NCBI GenBank assembly: GCA_004009845.1
Contig: RMBW01000146.1
Coordinates: 1-60,598 of the forward strand
DNA: 60,598 nt
DNA from: Davidsoniella eucalypti
Lineage: Eukaryota > Ascomycota > Sordariomycetes > Microascales > Ceratocystidaceae
Direction: 5' to 3'
This document shows positions 30,801-44,600 of this stretch, one piece after another (within the stretch, counting starts at the first letter, position 1; each line of letters opens with the position of its first letter). A program made the translations under genes and the position numbers. Under the pieces are notes generated by a model. It saw only the letters and a program-made list of their open reading frames with translations. It had not been told where the DNA came from and did not search any database.

Positions 30801-32648
30801 GAGCGGGGTCCGGCACGGTCCCGGCAGGTGTGGCACCGTTTGTCTGCTTTCCAGCTTCAGATCCGGGGGGCACAAAAGCTATGAATTCATGTGTCTGTCC
30901 TTGCTGCTGGCTAAACGACATATTAGTCAGGGCGTTTTGACCCATCTCGAACGACGCTATGTCTTCGTACATTGGCGTCCGGCTAAAGTCGGAGGCGTTG
31001 ATCGGCAACAAGCCCTCCATAGAAAAGTATGCGTTTGAGTCATCGCCGCTCATGGCCGGTGTAATAAATCCAGGCCCGGTACCAAGCATCTGTAGAACAG
31101 CGTCATTGGAGATGAAGCCCGCCATGTCCTGAGCTTGGCTCTGAGACTGCGCTTGATAATTGCCAGAAGTGCCCATGGCTTGCAAGGCAGCGGTCTGGCC
31201 CTGGTTTTGCGGCTGCAGTTGCTGCTGCGACATTGTTGCCTGCGACTGGCTGCCAGCCAGCCCGAGCGCTGTGTTTTCGCTGCCGGTAGAGCGTTGTTGT
31301 TGCCACTGTAGTTGCGCTTGGGGACTAAACATGGAAGATACTGGGCCTGCTGTCGTTCCAGCCAGGCTCGTATGGCCGTTGACATTTGCAAACTGAGCCT
31401 GAGCCTGCGCTTGAGCTTGAGCTTGAGCCTGCGCTTTAGCGTGAGCCTGCGCAGCAAGAGCCTGGGTCTTGTTTTGGCTTGGGCCGGGAGAAATCTTGCC
31501 ATCGCTGTACTTGGCAATGCGGGCGGTCTCGAACTGTTGGCGGGCCTCTATCAGCGCGGCAACTCGGTGGATTTCTCTGGACGACGGGGTTCTGCCGTTC
31601 TTCGTGATGTGTGTACCGTGTACGCCATTACCAAGCTCTGGCCCGTCCCCATGATTGACAGCCGCCATAGTAGTCGGAAGGACGGAGTCGGTGGTTTCTA
31701 GAACGCCGGACGTACTAGTTTGGCCTATATTGCCGCCCTGTCTTTGGCGTTGGCTTTGTCGTTGGCTCTGTTGCTGTTGGCCTTGCTGTCTTTGCGGCTT
31801 TCGGATGCCATTTGTCACGTTCTGACAGAGTTGGATTCCTCCCGGCAGAGTAGTCATTTCCGGCCCGGTAACAGTGGCCACATGCGCGGCATCGCTCGCA
31901 CAAAAGCTGATATCAGGACCGGTCGGGCCAGTCATCTGGGGCAGTGTACTGCCCCGTAGTTTGGATATGGTCGATTTATCAAGAACAGCATCGACGGGTG
32001 CAAAGGCGATATCCTTCTGTACAACGTAGCTCCCGGCCGTAATGCCGGCGGCAGTTGCCCAAGCCGGGCGGGACAGGGAAAGAGTGGCTTCCGAGCGGCA
32101 AGTGGCAGGAACGCCGTGAAAGGCCCGGGGGTGTAAGTCGGCACCCCGCTGGGCTTCGTAAATCATCTCGTCCCAGCTATCCGTAAAGAGTCCCATGGCA
32201 GTTAGTATGTGTTTGTTTGTGTTTTTATTTTAGTTGTTCGGGGCTTGATATGGCTCGCCTGAGAAGGGAGATAGATGGATAGGCGAGCAAGGCAGTGTAA
32301 GTGTAGTATGGAGGATGTGCTGCCGTGTGAGTGAGAGGGTGGCATCGATGAAAAAAGGAAGACAAAAAGGGAAGATAAAAGGAAAAATAAAGGCAGCAGC
32401 TCATCGGGAAAGCCAAAAGTAACTTACATTTTCTTCTGAGAAGCGAGTTTGATAGCGGCAGCGTCACCTGCGCTGCCAACTGGCCCATTTTCGGCAAAGA
32501 CTGCGAGATACTCGCCAATTGGCTCACCTTGCCCGCGTAACGCCGCAAAAAAACTGATGTGCAGGTGCATCAACGCAACCAACATATCGTCGGGTGTCCG
32601 GTAGCCCAGTTGGTGCGCAACTCGCACCAACTCCACTATAGAATCCAT
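27334..32648 (-). CDS. Large glutamine-rich protein of unknown function
   Basis: Exons 32648-32428 and 32176-27334, 1687 residues. The 251-nt intron starts GTAAGT and ends with TACTAAC (branch site) 22 nt before GATAG; the join gives ASQKKIWDEMIYEAQRG in frame. The ATG at 32186 inside the intron end is therefore probably not the start. The first 200 residues are ordered and may hold the conserved function (VELVRVAHQLGYRTPDDMLV, APVDAVLDKSTISKLRGSTL), but I recognise no domain. The rest is low complexity: AQ dipeptide runs, Gly/Ser/Pro stretches, poly-Gln tracts (plus-strand CTG/TTG runs near 27783-27810 and 27960-28170), and PMQPPMQP repeats. Composition fits a nuclear scaffold or transcriptional cofactor with a prion-like region; this is inference. 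A 14.6-kb gene-free interval lies upstream. Confidence 0.75.
27960..28170 (-). repeat. Poly-Gln coding microsatellite
   Basis: Imperfect CAG/CAA array (QQQ, with QIQQQ and QMQQQ variants) within the glutamine-rich gene; a smaller array lies at 27780-27815. Confidence 0.9.
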
Positions 32649-35600
32649 GGCAAATGTCGCTGTCGATAAAGCGGCTTATGTGAGGGAGCTACTGTTTGTT
32701 AGTTGATAACCAACACATCAAGTTGTTGGCTGGGGTCAGATGCGCAAGTACTCACCAATGATACCCAAAAATAACCGTATTTGGGAGGGTTCTATCGCCA
32801 ACGTGATCTTCTTCTGCTGCTTCTTATCAGTCTCCAAATCGACTGCGTTCTTTGCTGACGCTCTTTAGACTTACTTGTACAGGGAAATGATCCGCTTACT
32901 AGTAAATCTTTCGACGTTTTTATCCCTACTCACGGCGCGTGAAAAAGCAGAGAAAACAAAATATGCAAAATGGTGCGATACAGCAAATCGCAAGTCTCAA
33001 CCAACCGGTACTTTCCAGGCTAGGCCAAGTCAGATCCGATCCGAATCGAGGGTGCGTAAGATCAGATCAGGCTAGAAGCCAAGTAGAAGAAGCCCGCAAA
33101 GAAACGGCAAAGGACGCACCAACACAGTAAAAAGAAACGGTAGGAAACGAGAGGCCGGCCAGCGTTTTCTGTCTGGTTTCTGGAAGCAGGAAAAAGAAGC
33201 CTTTCGAGATGGTTGCCCAAGACAAGCAAAGGGACAGCCAGTGGGAAATAAAGCGGGAAATCAAGGCTACTGAAGAAGATAGCTTGGATAAGAGGCAATC
33301 TGAGAGTGATATAGCCTGGGTTTAAAAGACGTGGGAAAAAGCCATAAATCAAGACGTCTTGGATTGCACAAATTGCTCGTTCGATCTGCCAAGTATATAT
33401 AAGTTACATGTGTTAGTCAATCAAGCGCAAGAGCCTTCGGTCTGAAAAAAGACGGTAAAAACGAACCAAATGGAGCTTGCCGAGATGCGAAGTCTAGCTC
33501 TTTGCCGTGATATTTCTTGCTCTTCCTTTAGCTCTAGCTAAGGTGTTTAGCGGTACAACGTGCAAGAAGGAAACGGAGCAGCCTGAGATAAAATAGATGA
33601 GGGAGGGGTGGTAACCGTAGGAAAGAAAGGAACAGCCCGAGATGGTTCGTATAGTTCAAGCCAGGGAAAGGTTTGGTGGTTTTGTGGAGGAGCACTAATA
33701 CTATATATTGCAGTCGTAATACCAACGAGACAGCAGGCAGTGACCCAGCAGAGAAGGCTCGACTCTCAAATGCCGGCCCAGTACAGCTGATAGAGAGGCA
33801 ATGAACGAGCGGGTGACGAACAGGAGCGATTGAAGTAGTGGTCAGCCCAGCACAAGGATAGAAGCAGCGGCCTTCGATATGCGTTGGTTTACACGAACTG
33901 CTGAAAACAACGAACCAAAGTGAAGAAGAGAGGGAGGAGGGAAGAGAGGGGAGGAGGGAGAGTAGAAGTAGGAAGAAAGAAAGAGGCAGAAACATAAAGA
34001 GAAAGAAAAGAAAGAAAAATAAAGCTGCAGGTCTATAAATCCGAAGGTGGCTTTCTATACAAGTAACCTCAAGCAGGAGAACGGACAATAGCAGAAGCAA
34101 TAGTACAGACAGACAATGTCGACGGCAGCATTAACCGTGACTGGCTGGCTCCAGTACCCAACAACTTGAAAGGACTGTTACTTATTCCAGATTGGCTCTG
34201 CAGCTCCCTTGTCTAGAACGGCTGCATCGTCAGCTATTCGCTTTCTTTTTTCTTTTTTCGTTTTTTTCCCTTTTTTTCCTTTTCTTGTTGTTCTACAATG
34301 TATAATGCCGTCAGCCAATCTGCAGTCATATCCACTTATTATTTGTGTCGTGGATCAATAGGACAGCCAGCTATATATGCAGCCAGGCAGACAGCCAAAC
34401 AAACATATATGACTTCTAGTTGCTTTGTTTGTTGAGGCCACTATACTTGCAACAGCAGTACTAAACAGCACAAACAAGAAAGATAAATCGGGAGAAAAAA
34501 TCGGGAAAAAAAGCCAAAGGAAAAAATGAATGGCGGACGGGAAGCCAACAAGGCCTCACGCAGTCGAACACGGGTCCCTAGAGAGCGACTCTTTTTTTTT
34601 TCTGTTTCTTTTTTCTTTTTCCCCTCCCATCCATAACTAACCATACGGAGAGGAAAGAAAATAGCAGGTTGTATCATGTCAAGCCACATATCTGGTAGCC
34701 TGAGAAATCAAGTCCTTCAAGGGAGGCAGGTAAACAACCCTAGCAGAAGAAACATGAAGGAAACGCATGGAGCCTTGTTTATATACAAGATAGATGCTGC
34801 ATATAAATAATATAAATAGCACACTCCAACAGATAGAACTGGTAAATACTATATGTGGTGTTATCTATCGCATAACATAAAGTATCAGCAACCAGTTCTA
34901 CTGACTACTGGCGGTATGCTTTAGTCTTTTTCTGCTCAGGATGTAGTTTAAGCTTGGCTGTTGGTATGGCTGTATGATGACTTATCACAACTATCAAATG
35001 CAGCCATTTTTTAACGACTATAGCGTCAGTAAGACTGAAACTTCACCATCATTCATACCTTGCCCGTAGCTAGCGAGGGTTGATGTATCATCCGGCTTTA
35101 AACAAGTGTATTCCCTGGAGTCGAGTCCGGAAATGTAAAGTGGCAGTCACAGTCTCCCAATGGAATTGTCTACTGTGTACTATTGTGCTGTCATGAATAG
35201 AAATGGTGAAGATGCCCACGTTAAGAGAACCTCATAGAGGCCATCGTAAAATCGGCTCCTACCAAGAGAGCCAGAATAGCAAAGCCTCAGTGTGCCTACC
35301 AGTGAATATATCGATGTCCTGGATGTGAAGCTACTGCTCGTTTCTTGGCTGGTTTACAGTCAGTTATTCCACACGCTAGAATTAGACAGATGGGCTTGGT
35401 GTCGAAAACCACATGGGTTTACCATCGAACTTACATCACAGGCTTCTATGTTGTGATACCGCCCGGCTTGAGTGTTATAGCACAGGCAGTACGTTGGATC
35501 GCCAGTATACATCTACGTGCCCATATGCACGCAAAATGATGGTAATGTCGTAGACGAAAGCCTTTGCACTAGGGGGCGCCACTTCAACTCAGGCCAGTCA

Positions 35601-38600
35601 ACCAAAAATTTATAAACATGTCAGGTCACTTGGCCTGTTTCTAGTTGTAATCCCAGGTGTATATCAGTAGTTGTGTATGTCCCAGTGGGGGTTCCGAGAC
35701 ACTAGATGGATGTGGTAAGTAGTGGTGATAAAAGTAGAGTCTGATTCAATGTCTCTCGGCTCGCCAGGGCTATTCGGTGTAGCCATATCCATTTATTTCA
35801 CACTGATAGCAACTTTCCACAGCTAGCGAAACTATCACTAGCTTTAGATGGGCTGCCAGTACGAGTGCGTTGCATTGTAACCAAGTGCGAAGAGAAGAGA
35901 ATGGGGCCCACGATTTACTGATAGAGGCATCCTAACAGCTATAGCACCGACATGCCTAGTATGAAGGAGGGCCTGTTAGCGTGGCTTCAACTTACTATAA
36001 CTACACAGCGGCCAGGTTTGGTAGCGAGCTGTGCCACTGTTTTTTCGTTCGAACCAAGCGCCCTGGCAAGATAAGCAGGCGAATTAATCTATGCCCAGCA
36101 TGGCAAGTAAATGTCCGTTGTAGTGGTCGCAGGTACAGGCTTTAATAGGGTGCAGATGCGATGCATACAGATACGTGGAGTACAGACTGCAGATTTCAGG
36201 TTGTAATGGGAGCACATGCCGCTCCAAAAGGACAAAGGACAATGGATGCCAAATGCTACCGGTTCGATCGAGTGCTAGACGGAGTGGGCCACGGAAACAA
36301 CAAGCGTCTTCCTGTTCGTTTAAATCACATTAGCGTCCCTGTCTTGCATTTGCCCGTTACTAGAGCAGCCTGGATCAGTATATTCTTGAGCGTCTAGAAT
36401 ATTCGCATGTGCATACAAGACAAATGGTGTTCTTCCGACTCTGCAGTTTAGACCTGCTTTGTCTGATTGTCCGCAGCGAGGCCGCCTCTCTGTTATCCGG
36501 TCAAACCCACCTCTGTGGCAGCTGTTCCTGTCCATGTTTGCATGGTGCACCTATCCCTGTATAGTCAGTCAGCTTGCCTTCTTCCCTGCTAACGAGTCGA
36601 GGTTTAGTCTTTGGCCTAGTACATATCAAGGCTTACGATTATAAGAATACATCGGCTTGTAGCACTTACTAAAGCAGACTAGCCGCAAGAGACCCATTTC
36701 ATCTTAGCTCAATCTTCCGATATTGGATTATGTGAGCTGTCACAAATACCCTAGATAACTAGACGAAGATGGCCCTGCCAGGCAAAAACGCGATGCTGAA
36801 TATGTAATCTCAACTATTCGGAGAAAGGAGCTGGGCGAAGACAGTCAGAAACTAAACACACTGTAGGGGATAAAAGGCCACGGTGAAGGCGACGAGTGCA
36901 AAGTCAGAGGGGGGAAGCCATATGTAGCACTGAAGAATGCAACTTGCAGAACGATCACAGACTATGCGAACGAGGCGGTAAAAAAAAGATATAATAAAAA
37001 AAGCAAATAGAGTGAAAGACTGAGAACAAAACGCGGAAAAGGGCCTAACAATTGGGAAAGGAGCTTGAGGTATGCTTTAAACTCTTTAGAAGCCGTAGAC
37101 AACAATCGAGATATTGACGGTAGTCGGTAGTTTGTTCGGTCGGTCGAAGACACAACGTCAATGGGGTCTCGGGAATTTTAGTCCCATCCCATGGTAGACT
37201 ATTGGGTCAGACGAGGGGCAATCAACTATTGATAGGTGATGCACAACAGGAGTTGGACTAACACCTTGGACTTAGTGATGGTCGTCTGTCTGAGATTCTT
37301 GCTGCATATTTTGCGTACAAACCCAATATCAATCATGTAACATACTACATTAATTAGTTAGGCATTGCTTTTCTCTGTGATTGTTGGGTGCCCGATATAT
37401 GTAGCTTGAAAGTGAGTTACCTTGACCATAATGATAACACAATGCATCTATATTATCTTCGTTGGCTAAGGTTAGTATGAATTTATCGTAATCTCGCTCA
37501 GTCACCATCTAGAGTTATCATCAACTCATCGAGAGATACATACACTTACTATTCCCCTGCCTATGAACAAGGAAAAAAAAAAAGATGGCTGTTTGGACTC
37601 CAAAAACTAGTCGGCCTAGATAATCGAAATGATTTTGATTTCTTTTGTTGATGCAAAGTATGAAGCAAAATAAAGCACACTAATTGTCCAAATTCTAGCT
37701 AGGACTAGGGTCTCTCCATGTTCTGGCAATTCCTTTTTCTGGAAATATTCGAAGCTTTGGAGCCAATCATATTTCATCATTTTCTGTGCGCTTGGCACTT
37801 CAATCAACGCTAGGCCACAACAGTAACAAGTTAATGACATATCCCTAACCCCATGCATTAACCCTAGGCAAGGGATACACTGTTTTTTAGTTATGGTTCC
37901 ATCGCACAAGAGCTGGATGGCTCGTTCCTTCGCCCAAAATTCAGCCCTTCAAAAATACTACATCCATCTATCTCCGTGACCCGGCCCAGCAGTGGAAGAG
38001 CGGAAAAGCCATTAAGCTGTCTCCCCAGCCATTATCGCCTACTACCATCCTTTACAGTCATCTACTATACTTTTTTCTCGTCTTTTCATTCTAGCTCCCA
38101 GAGTTAGCCAGTGATCGGCCCTAAACACATAACGCCATATACAGATTTCGTCTAGGTTAGCGTTTTTTTTTGCACTCTCCACTGCTTTAGTCTTACAATG
38201 TATTATCTACTACCTCTTCTCTTAAACTGACTGTTTAATCTGACCCCACTATTACGTACATATCCTTGTCTAACGAATACAGCCAAGCTGCTTTTGCGGC
38301 TGAATATATCTAGCATAGCTTTTGTTATGAAGAGCCCAAACAAACCAGGACCCCCCAACCCACATGATCTACTTTTTTGTATGGCATGCCGGCTGGCCTG
38401 CTCGACATCTGAATATTCACATCCCAGGAAAAAACGGGAGGAGCATTTAGAGGCATTTCCATCGACTTTGTTACTGCCTACCCAGGTGCTTGTTCTACTC
38501 TAACATGTATGTATAGTATGATGTGAGATTCTGCTACCACTCCTGCTGCCTGCCATCGATTTGGTGGGCTGGAATACCGGCATGCCTACTGTCAAGGTAC

Positions 38601-41600
38601 AATCTCTAACTAGATCAACTGAGTGTCGAGCTTGGGGCGGATTAGACTGGCTGACCGACCCGGCCTTCCTTTACTCCTATCGCCCGGCCACCATATATTT
38701 TAGTAATCTCCCCAGCCCAGCCCAGCCAATGACCGGATAATGGGAACTAGTAGTTCTTTGTGACTTGTCATCGCCGAAGTGAGCACAATGCAAATATGTA
38801 CTCTAATGCTTCTTCCTCCCATGACTAAAGGATGAGGTATAGGCGGCCCTGCGCTGGGTTAGTAGAGTAACAGTAGTAATTAGCAGTACTACTCTACTTG
38901 GGTTCGAACGGATATAGAGAATACCCGGGCATTAAATAACTGTCGAATGGCAGGAGGCCGGCTCATCAGTTTACTGTCGATAGGAACTATATCCTCGGTA
39001 CGGCGATCAGGGACTTGTCGCCAGAAGATATCGACATGAACCCGACTGAGCCACGTCCTTTGTCATATACACGTGCCGATATCCGTTCCTCCCTGTTCTT
39101 GATTTCTCTTTCTTTCTATGGTATGGTATTGGCGGCGTTGAAACAATGCTTGCTTGTTCGCCAATTCTTTTGCCACCTTCGCTATCGAATCATCGCTATC
39201 AGCCTATTACTCAAGACTAGCATCTTATTATCCGCGTTTCTCTCAACGTCAGGCAATTTCAGACTAACCCTTAGAGCTAGGCCCGTTTCTTCTACGATAA
39301 TACCTCCTAGTACATATATATTCACGAGCTACTATCCTCTCGCATTACTTACACAGACATCTGGGAGACCTGCTTCAAATCACCCATTCGAGTAGATGAT
39401 GGTCGGTCTTGGGTGGGAAATGTCTTTCCTCTGCCTGACTCCAACGCGTCATACGCTATGCTGACCTCGCTATGGCTTGTCTATATCTAGTATGTTCGGC
39501 GTCAATCACTTCACGCCGCCGCTTTAATTTCTCTCTTTACATCAGCATGCATAGCTTCATTGTTTCATGTTCATGTGGTTTGCTTAGTTGGGTTAGTTTG
39601 CTGAACAAGAGTCATTGCTATGCAGTTAATGTCCGTTCTGCGTCCTCGGTACGCGCTGGCACTGTGGTGATCGGCTTATTGTAGCTGTAGAGGGCTTAGC
39701 TGCGCCTGTGACTTTGCCTGTATATGTATGTCTGTCCGACAGGCGGATTATTCAGTCATATGTATCATCACTACTTTATTTGCCGTCTTTTGCATTGGTG
39801 TCTAACATGCTATCTTGCGTAATAGAACCTCGAGGGCTACCAAGCTTAGCAGTTAAATCACTGTCTCTCTTTAGGGTATGCTGGAGCTTGAATTGGCAAA
39901 TCTGACGAGAGCACAGTGATGCACTCCAGTAGCCGCCTATCGTGGCAAGGTCTGCTGTGCTACCGAGTATCCTGACACATTCAAGGTATATCTATAACTC
40001 TGATCCATCCAATGTAAATACTGGGTTATTTATTTTTTAGTTATGTTCGTTCTAATATCTGCCATGCGTTTGTGGTAATTACTGACATGCTACTATCCTC
40101 ACCGCTTCTTCGCCAAAGCAAGCCAGTATTACATTAGTAATACACATTTAAATTCTATTTGAACTGCCACCGCCGTCAATCTAGAGTTTTGCTCGAAATA
40201 TATATCATACATATGTAGCTTAAATTACTACGGCCTAGTTAGTATTGAATTGTGATTTACTGGCTTTTTTTTCTCTCTACATGTGTATTTCGCGTGCCCT
40301 AATAATGTCGGCTATTTTTTTTGTCGGCGCTTTTGTCGCCCCATTAAATAGTTGGATCTTTTTCTGTATATTTCTATACACTAGGCCCTTGGTATCACCA
40401 CAAAAGAATACAAATCGTGGCTCACGGTTTGCAACATAGCCAAGCTCACTAGTGCTTCCGCTTGTATCAGTATATGCACGTCGCCACCTGCTATTTCTCG
40501 TACGCTTGCGGTACTTCGCGTCTCTCGGAGGGATAGCACTAAATCGTGGGAAATCAAGACTACTCGTGCCGGGCGGCTCTCCCGTTATCGTCGTTATATC
40601 TAGAAGGCTGGAGGAAGGAACGTGACGAAGAATAAGAAAGTATGAGGCATACGCTGTTTTCTGCCGTAGTGAGACGCATTTACTATTGTCAGGGTCTCCC
40701 ACATGCCCACTACAACTGACGCTGGACTCTCCGTCTCTGGTCTCTACTTGGTCTGTACGGTTCTCTTGCTAAATCTATGCGTCTTATCATACCTACATAC
40801 ACTGTCGACATCCTGTGTCCATTGAAAGTGGTCCTAGAGCGATCATTTGATCAGAGCAGAAGAGAGGGGCAGAGTCAATGTCTCTTGGGCCCATATCATC
40901 GGCACGTTCTATTGGTGGATTGTAGGCTAGGCCTTACATCACAAGAATGGATGTGTCTCTTCTGCAATGGCCGCTGATACTGTCTATATTCCCTCTGTCT
41001 CTGTCTCTAGGGCGTTTACCGCCGCCGTGTCTTGCAGATGTCTCCAAGAAAGAGAGAAGAAGACGAGGGCTTACTTTACATGTTATCTATGCGTGCTACG
41101 CTACATATATGTGCACATACATGTGACGTGTAGTCCGCGTTTGCTCGTCACAGACGAAGATACATATGTACTTGCAATATGTCATCGTGAAGAGCCAGAA
41201 CAGTTACATAAAGATACTTGGTAGTGCTTAACCTACTGACTGCTGTTCCCCAGTGGGCTTGGAGGTCTTGTTTCTAGTAACGCTCAAGTCTCTGACACAA
41301 TAAGCACCACACATAACAATGTGCTCACAGCTAGAATATGTGATACTCCATTGCCCGAGTACTATAAAGAAAAATAAAGATAAGACGTTCACATAGGCCA
41401 CAAGTCGAGTAGCTCCCAGCCTGCTTCTTTTCTTTTCCCTCGTTTCTTCCATCAACGTGGGTGATTTAATCTTTTAGTAAGTCCTTTGAAATACGTGCTA
41501 AAGCAAACGATGTATCACATCTGTACTTACTTTTTATCGTATCTTCCGCCACGTATTCAAAACGGGAATTTGTTATCATATTCACACGGAATGTTTTAAA

Positions 41601-44600
41601 TGAGACATGCTGTTTTTTTTTATTACAAAGTGCTATATAATGAGAGAAGATATTGAAGATATCTTATGTATCATGAATAGGTTGATATCACTTGGGAGAC
41701 AAAATATGGCCCTGGTCTGTAAACTAACAAAGATGGCAAAAACGATAGGGGACAATAGATACAATTAACTATCTTTTCTACATGGAAGGAAGCTCAGTGG
41801 GAAAAACAAAACATCGGTCAGTTGTGGCTTCACTTTTCGGAATAGTTATTAGTACACCCATTCTTTTACAAGTATATCAACCTATAGACAAAAATAACAT
41901 GCTTTCCCTGTTTCTCAAATGCCATTTCACAGAAGATAGCGCTAGGAATGAATTCAGAAAAACCCAGCCAAATGTAGGCCTTGAAAATAAGTTTCCTATT
42001 GGCCTTTGTTATACCAGTACGGCATTTGACAGGCTGGTTATACAGCATCTTTTTTTTTCTTCTTGTTTTACATGGTCACGACACATTGTTTGTATTGTAC
42101 GAATTGTTTCAAGGTTGAAGGAAAAATAAAAATCGGAATCATTAATAAACGTCCTAGGGTTCCAGCACATCTTTCAGCTTATATGATAAAGCTCGGTTCG
42201 CATCAGAATACAACGCTGGAACTGAAAGGACTAGAAACAAATAAGCCTTTCTCTAGCCATCGATGCCTATTCTTTTGTTCTCGATACTACCTATGGGAGC
42301 TTTCTTCGGCTTACAGCCTTGGCTCTACGGCTATAATCTGGGCCTATTGTTCCATTAGACACCGTGATCTTACCATGGTATTTTTTTTGTTTTTTTTTTT
42401 CCTGCGCAGGGTTGTCTACAGTTCGATATTCCCACTACCAAGCTTTAGATAGCGTCACACTCAAATAGAAGAATTTGCTTTGTTCAACCCGATCGCCAGG
42501 GAGAAAAAAAATCTATATGTAATTGCGTTGAGAACTCCTACACTATCACCCCCGATGGTTATTTTATATTTGTATTAGTATAGGGATATGTAATTGCAAG
42601 TGCCAACCACCAAAGCTGCCACGGCCATGTTTGTTCCAAGGCTTCTTCTTTTCTAAAGTCGCTTGTCTGTCTGTCTACAAATAGGTGTGCTAGCCATAGA
42701 CCAAGAAAGAGTTATATAGAATCCTAGGAACAAAAGACCTGACGAAAGAATGACTAGTCTATTTCCTGGGGCCTCTTCCCTCGCTCTTTTCTTTCCCCCC
42801 TCTCCTCTTCACATTCGGATCTAGAGACAATCATGTTCAAAGGTGACTCCGAGATATGGGGGGGGGGGGAGGCAAGATACCAGAAGAGGACACGCACATA
42901 CAGGCGCATATGTGGTGTAATACATATTTACAACACACATACACACCAGCGTCCTTATACCATACAACATGCATAGCAGTAGAGAAAGGCCGTATGTGAC
43001 GGTCATAAAATATGCAGTCTTTGTCAACTTATCGGTGTGACCAAAAGCTGGCAATGGTTAGAATTATAGTTACATATGTACTTTTGAATCACAAACAACT
43101 CGCAAATTCACGAATAAACAGACAAAATACAACCCTATCATTTTCATGTTCTTCTCGGAGTTCTATTTGTTACGTTTCCTTGGCCAGACCCATGATCACC
43201 ATCATCGGTCTTACGTTTCGAGTTTCTAACTACTGCAGGTCAATATTGATCTCAAGCACACACTAAATCATGCTGATACTATGTAAGGGATTGATAGGCG
43301 AAGGGTACATAGAAGTATCTGTATGTACACTATATACATGTACACCCTTTCTACTTTACAGCTTTACTCCCCGGATTACCTTCAATGGTATCGATACATA
43401 GCAAATCCCCGTACACGTCGGTCTATATCACTCTGAAATTATATGGGAATGCATTTGTGCCTTTCTATGGTCACAAAGCTTGCGTTGTTGGCTAGTGGAC
43501 GCTCTTATACCTGCCCACTTCTCATCCTGCTCTCTCCTCCCCATTTCGAGTTGCTGCCTCGTCACATCCGCCGGCCGCATGTCGAATGAAGCTGAGCAGC
43601 CATTTTATGTGGCCGGCTTACTGTCTTTTAGCGAGGCGGACAAGGGAGAGGGAAATAAGAAATATATTCAGTTTTATCAGATACCACAAGGAAAAAGAGC
43701 CAACCTCAAAACGGCCCGCGGAAGTCGGAATCAAAATGCCGCATCAAAAGCCACGCCTGAACTAGGCCAACGCACTACTATCATGTACAATGTATATTAG
43801 GTCTAGTTATGTGTATACGGAGCGCCAAACGTAGTACCATTTACTATCATTTGTGATCTATAAACTCGTATTTGTATGTCGTTTTGCGTTAGCATTAGTT
43901 GATATCATGTTGAGGATACATTGTATGTACCGGTACATTGTAACACACCATGTACCAGTAGTAATAACGGGGATAGCTCCTTTCTGTTTGTATAGCAATC
44001 GTCTGGTTCTCTCTGTGTTATGTAACTATACTTTATTATTACACAGCGAATATAGTCCATAGCCCAATAAGGCCAAGTTTTCAGGCCGATAGTTTTGACG
44101 TTTTCTTTTCTTGTTGTCCTTCTTTTTTATTTCTATAATTATAGTGTTGATACGTGGCAAAGGCGTTTTTATCCGTTTGGTGTCTCTCATTTTGATATTC
44201 GTGGTATAGCTACGCATATATAGACTTCTTAAAATGATATGTACGGGTATATTGGGTTTTACCGGCGATATCACACACGGCTGAAGTCCAAACCGCACTG
44301 AAATCCACTGATGATATCCTTTGCCTGCCAATAAGTTGGTTCTTCTGAAGTTATATCTTTCCGTTGGACTCATGTTTGTTTTATCATCTCACGCCCGTAC
44401 AACTAAACCTAACTCGAGCTTTCAACAAGCAACTCTGCATTGCAGATATATACAAATAACTGTATAGTTACATATGCTCAATAATTATCTACAAATATCT
44501 TGTACTGCTTTAGTTAACATTAAGAAGTTCAAGGGAATGAACTCAAGGTATCCAGTATATCCAGACATGAAGGTAAAGGCTAAGAAGGGATGTGCCACTA

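Noticed and set aside
32186..32196. Start of the glutamine-rich gene near 32186-32196 (MGLFTDSWDEM)
   Set aside because: This lies between a TACTAAC branch site and the GATAG acceptor; joining to the exon at 32648-32428 is in frame and gives protein-like continuity.
33534..34100. 188-codon ORF on the minus strand
   Set aside because: Leu/Phe/Ser-rich translation of a purine-rich tract with no domain, no conserved start context and no neighbouring exons; judged a chance ORF.
35990..36070. Possible tRNA because of a GGTTCGAA-like box
   Set aside because: The sequence around GTTCGAACCAAG does not form the acceptor, D or anticodon arms and the B-box consensus is incomplete.
40277..40702. 141-codon ORF on the minus strand in the gene-free interval
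   Set aside because: Random-looking composition, no motif and overlapping ORFs on both strands.
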